Shown here: positions 36,633 through 45,600 of the stretch, in pieces
Position numbering within the stretch: position 1 is the stretch's first letter
How the letters are laid out: each line of letters starts with the position of its first letter
DNA from: Meridianimarinicoccus sp. MJW13
GTDB lineage: Bacteria > Pseudomonadota > Alphaproteobacteria > Rhodobacterales > Rhodobacteraceae
Assembly (NCBI RefSeq): GCF_014901205.1
Contig: NZ_JACNMU010000003.1
Location: 62,001 to 126,000, forward strand
Reading direction: 5' to 3'
Length of the DNA: 64,000 nucleotides
Translations under genes and position numbers: made by a program
The notes under the pieces: model-generated
What the model saw: the letters and a program-made list of their open reading frames with translations, nothing else
Databases searched by the model: none
Told to the model about the DNA's origin: nothing

Positions 36633-37382
36633 ATGTCCCGCATCGCCATCATGGTCTACGCGATTGTGTCCTATGCCGCCTTCCTGGCCGTCTTCCTTTG
36701 GCTCGTGGCATTTCTGCTCGATGTCGGCTCGATCCGCACCGCAAATGCCGGCACACCTCTGTCTCAGGCAGTCGCGATCAACATCCTTCTGATCTCGCTT
36801 TTTGGCTTTGTGCACAGCGTGATGGCGCGTCCGGCGTTCAAACGGCAATGGACAAAGATCATTCCAGAAGCAGCGGAGCGTGCCACGTATGTGCTGCAAT
36901 CCTCGGCACTGTTGGCGGTGATCATGCTGTTCTGGCAATCGATTCCGCATGTGATCTGGAGCGCCGATGGCCTTGCCAAAGTCGTGCTGCTGTCCGGTTT
37001 CGTCGCCGGGTTGGTGCTGATTACCATCTCGACCTTCGCACTCGACCATTTCGAATTCACCGGACTGCGGCAGGCCTGGAGCAATATGAATGGCACCTCC
37101 GTCTCCGCTGCACGATTTCGCACGCCATTGCCCTACAGGATTGTGCGCCACCCATTGCAGCTTGGGATCCTGCTCGCTGTCTTTTCGGTGCCCGAGATGA
37201 CCGGCGGGGGTCTGCTCTTTGCTGGCGTCATGCTCGCTTACATCCTGATCGGCCTACGGTTCGAAGAACGCGCGCTGCTTCGCGAATTTGGCGATGACTA
37301 CGCAGCCTACCGCCTCCGCGTGCCGATGCTAGTGCCGCGCTTGCCCACAGCTTCGAAGCACAGAGCAAGACTGCGCGACTGA
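36633..37382 (+). CDS. MddA-like (NnrU/ICMT-fold) membrane methyltransferase
   Basis: A 249-residue protein with five or six membrane segments. The C-terminal block YRIVRHPLQLGILLAVFSVPEMT, then FEERALLREFGDDYAAYRLRVPM, is the SAM-binding signature of isoprenylcysteine-methyltransferase-fold enzymes. It is especially like MddA, the methanethiol S-methyltransferase that makes dimethylsulfide. Start ATG 36633 is preferred: AAAGGAGAAAG precedes it, while ATG 36615 has nothing. The link to DMS is inferred from remembered family sequence and would fit a marine bacterium next to a homocysteine methyltransferase-like gene. Confidence 0.7.
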   Translation: MSRIAIMVYAIVSYAAFLAVFLWLVAFLLDVGSIRTANAGTPLSQAVAINILLISLFGFVHSVMARPAFKRQWTKIIPEAAERATYVLQSSALLAVIMLFWQSIPHVIWSADGLAKVVLLSGFVAGLVLITISTFALDHFEFTGLRQAWSNMNGTSVSAARFRTPLPYRIVRHPLQLGILLAVFSVPEMTGGGLLFAGVMLAYILIGLRFEERALLREFGDDYAAYRLRVPMLVPRLPTASKHRARLRD

Positions 37383-37757
37383 CCAACGTCCCCCCCGGGG
37401 GCATCGCTGCGCCAGCCACACGTCAAGGGACCGACCATGGAACTGACATTGAATTCAAGCGTCCGCGCCTTTTCTGATGGCCTTGCGCCACTGGACCGGA
37501 AGTATCTGGGCCCATCAACAGCACCGCAGATTCATCAGAGGTATATCCGAACTTCCAGATCTCCCTCTGCGTGACATCGGTCACGAAGAGCTGATCACGC
37601 CACGGTACAGTCCCAGCGCCTACCTCTACTAGCCGCCTCTTCCAAGCGGCGTTTCCACAAGTTTCCGGCCCGCGCCTCACGCGGACCGCCACCTAGCGAC
37701 GTGCCGAAACGGTACAACCGCAAACCCAAACATGACCCGAAAAGAAAGGAATACCCA
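37383..37757. other. Intergenic stretch, nothing recognised
   Basis: About 375 bp between the MddA-like gene and the small exported protein. Short open frames on both strands have no recognisable family. Confidence 0.45.
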
Positions 37758-38306
37758 ATGAAACCTCTCCAATTCACCCTGGCCGCGGCACTGGCCTCGA
37801 CTGCATTCTCGGTGCAAGCGGACGGCATGCTGACATCCTTTGACGTGGCCGAGGACATCAGCCGTTTTACCTTCGCCGAAGCCCCGGTGTTCGACGACGG
37901 GATGCCTGCCTACGGCAACCCCTTCATCACCCAGGGTTACGTCTATCCCGCAGGTACGCTGGATGGCGGCGTCGAAGGTACCTTGGCTGACGGCAGCCCG
38001 GCCTTTCCCGACAAGGTGATCGGCATCTGGACCTGCGATGGCTACCTGGTGGGCGATGGTATGCGCACTGAAACCGGCACAATCGTCATCACACGCCAGA
38101 TCATCCAGTTCAATGACGGTGATCTCTTGATCACTCACGGTCCCGAACTGGCAGATGTCGATGTCTCTGTCACGCGTGCTGTCACTGGCGGCACGGGCGA
38201 TTATGCAGACGCCCCTGCGGAGATCAGACAAGTGATGCTTGGCATGACCGACGGCTACGGTGTGCGTCTGCAGATCGAGCTTGGCCAGCAACAGGATGCG
38301 TCTTAG
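37758..38306 (+). CDS. Small exported beta-barrel protein (allene-oxide-cyclase/dirigent-like)
   Basis: A 182-residue protein with a clear signal peptide (FTLAAALASTAFSVQA) and ATG 37758 preceded by GAAAGGAAT. The mature part is beta-rich, with the ending VTGGTGDYADAPAEIRQVMLG that is characteristic of dirigent/allene-oxide-cyclase-like barrels (the TGGTG.Y..A.GE block). Such barrels can bind or cyclise hydrophobic molecules, but bacterial members are largely uncharacterised. There is no clear operon partner. Confidence 0.65.
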   Translation: MKPLQFTLAAALASTAFSVQADGMLTSFDVAEDISRFTFAEAPVFDDGMPAYGNPFITQGYVYPAGTLDGGVEGTLADGSPAFPDKVIGIWTCDGYLVGDGMRTETGTIVITRQIIQFNDGDLLITHGPELADVDVSVTRAVTGGTGDYADAPAEIRQVMLGMTDGYGVRLQIELGQQQDAS

Positions 38307-38507
38307 CCGCAGAAAGAAGGGCAAGCCGTCACACCGATAGAACGGTACCTCTGTCCTCAGAGGGAGACCCGCTCACTCGGTCCTAAACACGGCTCCTGGT
38401 TTTCCGAAGACATAGCAGTCGGCGCGTCCTTGCCCGCCGACTGCCATCACAAACATCTTTGCGCCGTCCTGAAAATGGACGGTTGCAGCCCATTCCGTGG
38501 TATCATC

Positions 38508-39620
38508 ATGAATTCCTTGCACACCTCATCTCGGCACCTCGATAGCGCCGAAAAATTCGCGAGATTTTCTGAATCGCGATCGCTCATTCGCCTCGCTGCT
38601 CCGATCGCGGCGATCGCGCTGGTCTCGATGGGTATGAGTGTAACTGATGCGGCTATGGTCGCGCGCATGTTCGGTGCTGACGCTTTGGCAGCCGTGGCCG
38701 TGGGCAGCGACCTTTACTCGATCCTCTACTATTTCGGTGTCGGTATTATCAGCGGTCTCGCTCCATTCTACACCGCCGCGGTCGTCCGTGCCGACGCAAT
38801 TGCACAGCTCCGCTTGCAACGGATCGGCTGGGTCAGTGTCGTGCTTGTCGCTGCACTTCTCATGCCAATCGTGTGGAGCGCCCCGGACTGGCTGCGCCCC
38901 ATGGGGATCGAACCCGCGCTCCTTGCGCAGGGCCGGGGCTATACTCAGGCGATGGCGGTGACCCTCCTTCCAATGTTGGGCGTGGTGCTTTACCGGACAA
39001 TGCTGACTGCAGCAGAAAGACCTCGCGTTTTCCTCTGTGTCACGCTTGCCATGCTGCCCCTGAACGCAGCATTCAACTATGTATTGATGAAGGGCGCCGG
39101 TCCGATACCCGGGCTGGGCGTTACCGGCGCAGGCGTTTCCTCCCTTCTCGTGGCAACGGCCATTCTAGGTGTGCTGGCGATCATTGGCCGGATCAAGACA
39201 ACGACGTCGAGCCCCATCCGTTTCAATTGGAGCGAGCTATTTGCGGTGATGCGGGTGGGGCTGCCAATTGGCATCACAGCCGTTGCAGAGGTCGGCGTTT
39301 ACCTTGGCGCTACAATATATGCTGCCACGCTCGGAGCCACCGATGCGGCTGCGCATGTTCTGGTACTGCGGGTCGCAGGCGTGGCTTATGCAATCCCGAT
39401 GGCGCTGCTTCAAGCCTCGATGGTGCGCATGGCGCGGGCCGAAACGCTGGCTGATCCCGCACTGCAAAGCGCGGTCATCCGGTCCAGCATTTTGCTGGGC
39501 CTGGGGAGTGGATTGCTGGTGTTTGCAGGTTTGGCTGCGGTGGCCAATCCGCTTTCGACGGCGTTCCTCGGGTATCCCTCCGGTGGAGGCCGTCTGACGG
39601 GGTTTCAGCGTCGGTGCTAA
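38508..39620 (+). pseudogene. MATE-family multidrug exporter truncated by IS66
   Basis: The first ~355 residues are a normal MATE/NorM-type exporter: LIRLAAPIAAIALVSMGMSVTDAAMVARMFG starts TM1-2, and PLNAAFNYVLMKG is the mid-protein motif. There are about nine or ten helices up to AAVANPLSTAFLG. Family members have twelve helices and about 450 residues. At about 39572 the sequence enters IS66 DNA and the frame ends 16 codons later in foreign sequence. The C-terminal helices are missing and no remainder is seen beyond the IS island, so function is very probably lost. Confidence 0.82.
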
Positions 39621-39630
39621 GTCCGACCTT

Positions 39631-40047
39631 ATGGCCGACCATAAGTTCAGACCCGAGATTGAAGTCCTCTCTGCCGCGGACGCGCCGCGCCGTCGTCACT
39701 GGAGCGATGGCGACAAGATCGCGATCGTGAAGGAGAGCTTCCTGGGGCATCGCCAGGTGACAGCCACGGCGCGGCGGCATGGCGTATCTCGCTCTCTGCT
39801 GACGATATGGCGGCGCCAGTATCGCGCTGGCGAACTTGGCGCCGAGACACCGCCTTCCTTCATCCCGCTGGCTGTTTCGCCGCCCATGGCACCTGCGACC
39901 GTGCCCGCGACCGCACGGGAGGCGCCACGCACCACGCCTGATGTCCAGCTCGAGATCGTGCTGAGGAACGGGCGACGGCTTCTCGTCCCTTCGTCGGTGG
40001 AGCCAGAGGTTTTGGCGCGGCTGCTGCCGGCCCTGGAAAGCCGATGA
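39631..40047 (+). CDS. tnpA: IS66 accessory protein TnpA
   Basis: A 138-residue protein. The N-terminal half is a helix-turn-helix of the transposase_8/IS66 orf1 type: WSDGDKIAIVKESFLGHRQVTATARRHGVSRSLLTIWRRQY. The C-terminal half, PDVQLEIVLRNGRRLLVPSSVEPEVLARLL, is the conserved IS66 TnpA tail. ATG 39631. Its stop overlaps the tnpB start as ATGA, indicating translational coupling. It is needed for IS66 transposition with TnpB and TnpC. Confidence 0.9.
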   Translation: MADHKFRPEIEVLSAADAPRRRHWSDGDKIAIVKESFLGHRQVTATARRHGVSRSLLTIWRRQYRAGELGAETPPSFIPLAVSPPMAPATVPATAREAPRTTPDVQLEIVLRNGRRLLVPSSVEPEVLARLLPALESR

Positions 40048-40394
40048 TCGCCTTCCCGGCGGGGATGCGCGTATGGATTGCCGGTGGGGTCACCGACATG
40101 CGGCGAGGGATGAACACCTTGGCGCTGACGGTGCAGCAGGGTTTGGGACGTGATCCGCATGCGGGCGAGATTTTCTGCTTCCGCGGGCGCAAGGGCGACC
40201 TGGTAAAATTGCTTTGGCACGACGGGGTCGGCATGTCGCTTTATACCAAGCGGTTGGAGGCCGGGAAGTTCATCTGGCCGACCAGCGGAAGTGGTGAAGC
40301 GGTGCAGATATCCGCAGCCCAGCTCGGCTATCTCCTGGAGGGGATCGACTGGCGCAATCCGCGCTGGACGCAACGCCCTGCAAAGGCGGGATAA
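40044..40394 (+). CDS. tnpB: IS66 accessory protein TnpB
   Basis: A 116-residue protein, typical IS66 orf2: MRVWIAGGVTDMRRGMNTL, FCFRGRKGDLVKLLWHDGVGMSLYTKRLEAGKF. It is full length and shows no frameshift. It starts inside the tnpA stop (ATGA). Confidence 0.92.
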   Translation: MIAFPAGMRVWIAGGVTDMRRGMNTLALTVQQGLGRDPHAGEIFCFRGRKGDLVKLLWHDGVGMSLYTKRLEAGKFIWPTSGSGEAVQISAAQLGYLLEGIDWRNPRWTQRPAKAG

Positions 40395-40454
40395 ATTGGC
40401 TTCTCCGGCCTTATTTTTATGGGCTTTCCGATGCCTGCATGGTAGGTCTCGGCC

Positions 40455-42080
40455 ATGTCAGATGCCGCTTCCGAGATCGCCAGATTGCGCGCCGCGCTTG
40501 CGGCCTCGGAGGCCCGTGCCGAGGCCGCAGAGAGCGAGCTGGCGCAGACCCGGGCGGTGGTCTCGACCTCGGAAGCGATGATCAAGCATCTCCGGCTCGA
40601 GATCGCCAAGCTCCGGCGCGAGCAATATGGCCACAGCTCCGAGCGCCGCGCCCGCCTGATCGACCAGATGGAATTGCAGCTCGAGGAACTCGAGGCCGCA
40701 GCCACTGAAGACGAGATCGCCGCCGAGAAGGTAGTGAAGACCACGTCCGTCGCGGGGTTCGAGCGTCGCCGCCCGGCCCGCAAACCCTTCCCGGAGCATC
40801 TGCCGCGCGAGCGCGTGGTGATTTCGGCGCCCACGGCCTGTTCCTGCTGTGGCTCGGATCGCATCGTGAAGATGGGCGAGGATATCACCGAGACGCTCGA
40901 GGTCATTCCCCGGCAGTGGAAGGTGATCCAGACGGTCCGCGAGAAGTTCACCTGCCGGGCATGCGAGAAGATCAGCCAGCCGCCAGCGCCGTTCCATCCC
41001 ACACCCCGTGGCTGGGCTGGGCCCAACCTGCTTGCGATGATCCTGTTCGAGAAGTTCGGCCAGCATCAGCCGCTGAACAGGCAAGTCGAGCGCTACGCCA
41101 AGGAAGGTGTCGAGGTCAGCCTGTCCACCCTGGCTGACCAGGTCGGCGCCTGCACCGTGGCGCTGGAGCCGATCCATGCGCTGATCAGGGCCCATGTCCT
41201 GGCCGCCGAGCGGCTGCACGGCGACGACACAACGGTGCCGCTCTTGGCCCGGGGCGGTACGAAGACCGCGCGGCTCTGGACCTATGTCCGCGACGACCGG
41301 CCTTTCGCGGGCGGTGCACCGCCGGCCGCGCTGTTCTACTTCTCGCGCGATCGGGAGATGGCTCACCCGAACCGACATCTCGCCGGGTGGCGGGGCATCC
41401 TTCAAGCCGATGCCTATGGCGGTTACAACGACCTCTATCGCGGCGACCGTGATCCCGGTCCGGCCGGAAGCGCGCTCTGCTGGAGCCATGCCCGGCGGAA
41501 GTTCTTCGAGCTTGCCGACATCAAGGGCAATGTCCGCAAGGGCAAGTCCGCCCACGATATATCTCCTGTCGCACTGGAGGCGGTGGCGAGGATCGACGCG
41601 ATCTTCGACATCGAACGCCAGATCAACGGCCTTGATGCCACGTTCCGGCTCGAGGCCAGGCACCGGTTGTCCTGTCCCTTGGTTGAGGCATTGCACGCTT
41701 GGCTGCGCGCCGAGCAGGGCACGATGTCGAAGCACAATCCTGTCGCCAAGGCGATCAATTACATGTTCAAGAAAGACCGATGGGAGGCCTTCACGCGCTT
41801 CCTCGAGGATGGGCGGGTCTGCTTGACGAACAACGCGGCCGAGAGAGCACTCCGCGGTGTGGCCCTTGGCCGAAAGTCATGGCTCTTCGCCGGCTCCGAG
41901 CGCGGCGGTGACCGCGCCGCCTTCATGTATTCGCTGATCGTCACCGCGAAGATGAACGATGTCGATCCTCAGGCCTGGCTCGGCGACGTCCTCGCCCGGC
42001 TGCCTGGCACGACAGCCTCCCGGGTGCCGGATCTCCTGCCTTGGAATTGGTCCCCGACACGGCAAGGGATCGCCGCATGA
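40455..42080 (+). CDS. tnpC: IS66 transposase TnpC
   Basis: A 541-residue DDE transposase. Order: N-terminal coiled coil with leucine-zipper spacing (residues 5-85), a zinc-finger segment (ACSCCGSD and FTCRACEK), then the catalytic core with LHGDDTTVPLL (Asp), LQADAYGGYN (Asp) and LTNNAAERALRG (Glu). All three acidic residues are present and the frame is intact, so the enzyme itself may work, although the element's right end is gone. Confidence 0.94.
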   Translation: MSDAASEIARLRAALAASEARAEAAESELAQTRAVVSTSEAMIKHLRLEIAKLRREQYGHSSERRARLIDQMELQLEELEAAATEDEIAAEKVVKTTSVAGFERRRPARKPFPEHLPRERVVISAPTACSCCGSDRIVKMGEDITETLEVIPRQWKVIQTVREKFTCRACEKISQPPAPFHPTPRGWAGPNLLAMILFEKFGQHQPLNRQVERYAKEGVEVSLSTLADQVGACTVALEPIHALIRAHVLAAERLHGDDTTVPLLARGGTKTARLWTYVRDDRPFAGGAPPAALFYFSRDREMAHPNRHLAGWRGILQADAYGGYNDLYRGDRDPGPAGSALCWSHARRKFFELADIKGNVRKGKSAHDISPVALEAVARIDAIFDIERQINGLDATFRLEARHRLSCPLVEALHAWLRAEQGTMSKHNPVAKAINYMFKKDRWEAFTRFLEDGRVCLTNNAAERALRGVALGRKSWLFAGSERGGDRAAFMYSLIVTAKMNDVDPQAWLGDVLARLPGTTASRVPDLLPWNWSPTRQGIAA

Positions 42081-42496
42081 CCCTGATCGCCCGCCTCCGG
42101 ATCATCCTGAACGACGTCGAGCCAATGCCGATGCGCCACATCGAGGTGCCGCTGAAGATCAGGCTCGACCGGCTGCATGAGGTCATCCAAGCGGCCATGG
42201 GCTGGACCGACACCCATCTCTACGAGTTCCGGGTGGGGGATGCCGGTTGGGGCATGCCCGACCCGGACGGGTTCTACGACGGCCCCATGGACGCGAAGAA
42301 AATGACCTTGGAAAAGCTGCTCGACCAGACCGCCACCAGGACGATCCAGTATGTCTACGACTTCGGTGATGACTGGGACCACAGCATCCGGATCGAGCGG
42401 GTGGGCGAGGCCACCCAGGGCGTGACCTATCCGCGGCTTCTGAAGGCCGCAGGGGCCTGTCCACCGGAGGACGTCGGCGGGGGACTGTTGCGTTAG
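42077..42496 (+). pseudogene. IS66-borne pRiA4b ORF-3-like protein, truncated by IS6
   Basis: Starts at ATG 42077 overlapping the tnpC stop (ATGA) and reads MTLIARLRIILNDVEPMPMRHIEVPL, MGWTDTHLYEFRVGDAGWGMP and YDFGDDWDHSIRIERV, the plasmid pRiA4b ORF-3 (IS1096 TnpR-like) family. Similarity ends at about residue 134 where the IS6 left repeat begins (42481), and the stop codon at 42494-42496 is inside that repeat. Normal members are about 180-200 residues. Confidence 0.78.
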
Positions 42497-43301
42497 TCGT
42501 TGTTTTTTCTAACCATGCGGAGAACACGAGGTAGATCATGTCCAGCCGGCAACCGTTCAAGCGCCACCGTTTCCCCGCGAGCGTCATCCTCTGTGCCGTT
42601 CGCATGTATCTACGCTATCCCTTGTCTTACCAGGACACAGCGGATTTGCTGGCTGAACGCGGTGTGAATGTTGATCGCTCGACGGTCTACCGCTGGGTGC
42701 AGAAGTTCGGACCACGGCTGGCTGACGAGACTGACAAGCGGCGGCGGTGGATCAGCCTGGACTGGCACGTGGACGAGACCTATGTCCGCGTTGGCGGGAA
42801 GTGGCGCTACCTCTGGCGGGCAATTGATCGGCATGGACAGATGATCGATTTCAGACTCACTGCCCGGCGCGATGCGAAAGCTGCGAAAGCCTTTCTGCGC
42901 AGGGCGATCGAGAAGGTCAGGCTTCATCGCCCAGTCACGATATGCACAGACAAGGCGCCCACCTACCGAAAGGTGATCCAGGACGAGAACCGACGTTACG
43001 ATCCCCAGTTCGACAGCATCACCCATATCGACAAGAAGTGGAGAAACAACCGGATTGAAAGTGATCATGCGGCGCTGAAGCGGTTGCTTGGATATCGACA
43101 AAGCTTCCGTACGCTGAGATCCGCCAAATCGACACTCCGCGCCATCGAAGCCATCCGGACCATCAAAAACCACCACATCGACAACATGAAACCGGGCGTC
43201 CAGGGCGAGATCGCCTTCGTCCACGAAATGTTCGGCCTGGCCGCATAAAATACAGCCATAGAGGCGCTCCGCCAACCTCTACGGATTAACGCAACAGTCC
43301 C
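42481..43301 (+). mobile_element. Complete IS6-family insertion sequence
   Basis: An 821-bp element bounded by perfect 15-bp inverted repeats, GGGACTGTTGCGTTA at 42481-42495 and its complement at 43287-43301. It contains one intact transposase gene. The 8 bases outside each end (GTCGGCGG left, TTTCTGAA right) do not match, so no target duplication remains. The right flank is part of another IS6 copy, which points to recombination or an adjacent deletion, the usual behaviour of IS6 elements. Confidence 0.9.
42538..43248 (+). CDS. IS6-family transposase
   Basis: A 236-residue DDE transposase. The N-terminal zinc-finger/HTH region reads LRYPLSYQDTADLLAERGVNVDRSTVYRWVQKF. The catalytic residues are Asp in LDWHVDETYVRVGG, Asp in ICTDKAPTY and Glu in NRIESDHAALKR. 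The length is normal for IS6/IS26-type enzymes and the frame is intact, so the element is probably active. Confidence 0.95.
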   Translation: MSSRQPFKRHRFPASVILCAVRMYLRYPLSYQDTADLLAERGVNVDRSTVYRWVQKFGPRLADETDKRRRWISLDWHVDETYVRVGGKWRYLWRAIDRHGQMIDFRLTARRDAKAAKAFLRRAIEKVRLHRPVTICTDKAPTYRKVIQDENRRYDPQFDSITHIDKKWRNNRIESDHAALKRLLGYRQSFRTLRSAKSTLRAIEAIRTIKNHHIDNMKPGVQGEIAFVHEMFGLAA

Positions 43302-43713
43302 TTTCTGAACAAGGCAATAAAGTGTGTGCGCCTGCATCGCCCCGTCACGATCTGCACGGACAAGGCGCAGGCCTATCGGCGCGTCATCCGTGAGATCAAT
43401 CACCGACATGATCCACATGTTGACAGCGTCCGGCACATCGATCGGAAATGGCGATACAACCTGATCGAAAGAGATCACGCCGCCATGAAACGGTTGCTAG
43501 GTTACCGCCAGAGCTTTCGTTCCCTACGAACGGATAAGGCGACCCTGAGCGGGATAGAAACCATTGGGACCATCAAACGTGGACACATCTTTTACAAACA
43601 ACCGGGCGTCAGGGGCGAAATCGCGTTCATCGACAGCTTGTTCAAAACCGCCGCTTGATCCAAAAGGTCTAACAAAGCCGACTTCAGTTTGAAAGGACCA
43701 ATGCAACAGTCCC
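43302..43713 (+). mobile_element. C-terminal fragment of a second, different IS6 element
   Basis: Encodes only the last ~110 residues of an IS6 transposase (RLHRPVTICTDKAQAYRRV, NLIERDHAAMKRLLGYRQSF), followed by a right terminal repeat ending ATGCAACAGTCCC at 43713. The protein differs clearly from the complete copy to its left, for example ending DSLFKTAA instead of HEMFGLAA. The 5' half was probably lost by recombination with that copy. Confidence 0.85.
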
Positions 43714-43795
43714 TCTCGTTCCACTAGGGACCATCCATTGAGTGTTTTACTCTCCGATAAACCCGGCGCGGTTCAGGCCAGAAGAGAAGACCCTG

Positions 43796-44740
43796 CTAGG
43801 GCGCCCTTTCGACAACATCGTGGGCAGGGACGCCCAAGGGCGTCGACGAGACGAGGAAACTCTGCAGTTCACTCAAGACTGGTATCTCCTCGGCCAGCAT
43901 GGGTGCAGCTTGTTGGATGGCCGCATAGAGATCGGCGACGAGCTTCTCATCGACGGTTGTTCGCGTGACCAGAGAGGCGACGACAGACAAACTTGGTATT
44001 TCTTCTCCAGGTAGTCCGTACATACCGAGATCAATAAAGGACTTTCGGTAAGTGTCGCTACGACCGAGTAGTTCTCGTATACGCGGGCCGTCAAATTCAA
44101 TAAATCTCACGCCGCACCGCTCCACGGCCTCCGCAACAAGTGCACTGGGGTGACCGACAACCAGGATGGCCGCATCAATTGTGCCTTTGCAAAGTTCTTC
44201 GATCGCGTTGGCCGGGAGCAATTCCCGAACCGACCCGAAATCACCAAGCGAGAAGTCCAGCGATTCGAGCAAGTGGTTGACCGTGGCATTGCGACCGGAG
44301 GCTGGACGCCCGATATCCACTTTCTTCCCCAACATATCCAACGCGCTGAAAATATCCGAGCCGGGTGCAACGAGAACGGTAATTGTTTCTGAATAGAGCG
44401 CTGCGATGACGCGCAGGTCCGTCATTGCAGGTCCATGGGAGAATGGCGCGGTTCCCAAAAAGGCAGCGTTCAGCCAGTCCGACTGAACGATTGCAAACTC
44501 CAGGGCGCCTTCCTGGAGAGCAGTCAAGTTGTAGATCGATCCAGGGGACGGTTCTGGACTGCACCGCCGGCGGGAATCGTCCGCCCGGTTGAAGGCTTTG
44601 CAGATGGCCTGAGCGACCGGGTAGTAGTTTCCTGAAATATCACCGGAGCCGATGCTGAACAGTTTGACCGGTTCGGCGACAGCGACATGGTGGCAAAAGA
44701 CAAGAAGTGCGACTAGTGTGCTACGGAGATAGCGTCTCAT
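43796..44740 (-). CDS. TAXI-family TRAP transporter solute-binding protein, orphan
   Basis: A 314-residue exported receptor. Signal peptide MRRYLRSTLVALLVFCHHVAVA, then the TAXI start FSIGSGDISGNYYPVAQAICKAFN and the central RCSPEPSPGSIYNLTALQEGALEFAIVQSDW block, both diagnostic. TAXI proteins bind small carboxylates such as glutamate or 2-oxoglutarate for TRAP importers. No DctM/DctQ-type membrane subunit is nearby. Start ATG 44740 is chosen at the signal peptide. It is divergent from the DUF4239 gene with only 49 bp between, so the two share a control region. Confidence 0.9.
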   Translation of the reverse strand: MRRYLRSTLVALLVFCHHVAVAEPVKLFSIGSGDISGNYYPVAQAICKAFNRADDSRRRCSPEPSPGSIYNLTALQEGALEFAIVQSDWLNAAFLGTAPFSHGPAMTDLRVIAALYSETITVLVAPGSDIFSALDMLGKKVDIGRPASGRNATVNHLLESLDFSLGDFGSVRELLPANAIEELCKGTIDAAILVVGHPSALVAEAVERCGVRFIEFDGPRIRELLGRSDTYRKSFIDLGMYGLPGEEIPSLSVVASLVTRTTVDEKLVADLYAAIQQAAPMLAEEIPVLSELQSFLVSSTPLGVPAHDVVERAP

Positions 44741-44789
44741 TGTGCTGATCCCGATCAAGCTGCCTTTGACATGGAAGACCCATTCCACC

Positions 44790-45599
44790 ATGCCTGAGTT
44801 TGTATACGACATCCCGACACGCTCCCTTGCCATATGGTTCGTGGTCGGTTCACTTCTGGCGGTCGCAGTTGGCTTGTTCATCATAAAGCCATTGCTCCGA
44901 CTTTTACTTGGTACGGGGCCGGACTTCAATCCGTCGATCAACTATGTGACATCCGGTTTCAGCCTGTTTTACGGTTTGTTGCTTGGCCTTTTGACAGTCG
45001 CGGCCTTTCAAAATTCCGAACGGGTCAAGGAAAGCATCCTGAACGAGGCGACGTCGCTTGGTTCTCTTTACGCCCAGTTGGATGTCTACCCGGAGCCTTT
45101 CCGGAGCGATGTGAAATGGCACATCCGCGACTACACGCTGTTCACCATCCACAAGGAATGGTTGGCGCATAAGGAGGGTCGAATTCTAAATGGAGGATAC
45201 GGCCGCGTCGAAGCTGTCCGACACAAGTTGGCCTTGTTCGAGCCGCAGACGGACGGAGAGACGATTGTTCACGCGGAAGTCATTTCGTCGTTTCAGGATT
45301 TTACAGATGCAAGGCAACGTCGGCTCTCTGGCGTTAGAACGGCGATACCGCCGGTGTTGTGGCAAGCGGTGCTTGTCGGTGCTGGTGTGAGCATATTGTT
45401 CATGACGATCTTGCGGATTCGCGTTCTTCAACATGTCTTGCTTGGCAGCATCACGGCATTGTTTCTTGGGATTATCCTGTTCGTAATCACAACACTTGAT
45501 CGGCCACTTCGAGGCGAAGCAGCGCTGCCGCCACAGCCATTTGAAACCTTGTGGACCAGGGCGATGATCTGGGATGAACCGGATGGGGAGCGCTTCTGA
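44790..45599 (+). CDS. DUF4239 (bestrophin-like) membrane protein
   Basis: A 269-residue protein with two N-terminal membrane segments (WFVVGSLLAVAVGLFII and GFSLFYGLLLGLLTVAAF), a cytoplasmic helical middle with SERVKESILNEATSLGSLY, and two C-terminal segments (PPVLWQAVLVGAGVSILFM and LLGSITALFLGIILFVITTL). This is the DUF4239 layout, a family distantly related to bestrophin channels. Its stop is 1 bp before the AIM24 gene. It is divergent from the TAXI receptor. Function unknown. Confidence 0.75.
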   Translation: MPEFVYDIPTRSLAIWFVVGSLLAVAVGLFIIKPLLRLLLGTGPDFNPSINYVTSGFSLFYGLLLGLLTVAAFQNSERVKESILNEATSLGSLYAQLDVYPEPFRSDVKWHIRDYTLFTIHKEWLAHKEGRILNGGYGRVEAVRHKLALFEPQTDGETIVHAEVISSFQDFTDARQRRLSGVRTAIPPVLWQAVLVGAGVSILFMTILRIRVLQHVLLGSITALFLGIILFVITTLDRPLRGEAALPPQPFETLWTRAMIWDEPDGERF

Positions 45600-45600
45600 C

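Larger units (their letters stand above)
39572..42480 (+). mobile_element. IS66-family element, right end removed by an IS6 element
   Basis: A block with the standard IS66 gene order: tnpA, tnpB and tnpC, with overlapping stops and starts, plus an accessory pRiA4b ORF-3-like gene. The left end is placed at GTATCCCTCCGGTGG (39572), which resembles IS66 terminal repeats that begin with GTA and is where MATE similarity stops. The right end is missing because the accessory gene runs straight into the IS6 terminal repeat at 42481. Exact edges depend on finding a complete copy elsewhere. Confidence 0.75.

Noticed and set aside
37423-37692. 89-codon minus-strand frame with WRDQLFVTDVT, considered as transposase debris
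   Set aside because: The resemblance to the W-VTDIT motif of IS3 transposases is limited to a few residues and the surrounding sequence does not continue the match.
40458-41735. 425-codon minus-strand open frame inside IS66 tnpC
   Set aside because: The plus strand has an intact TnpC with DDE residues; the antisense frame has no family features.
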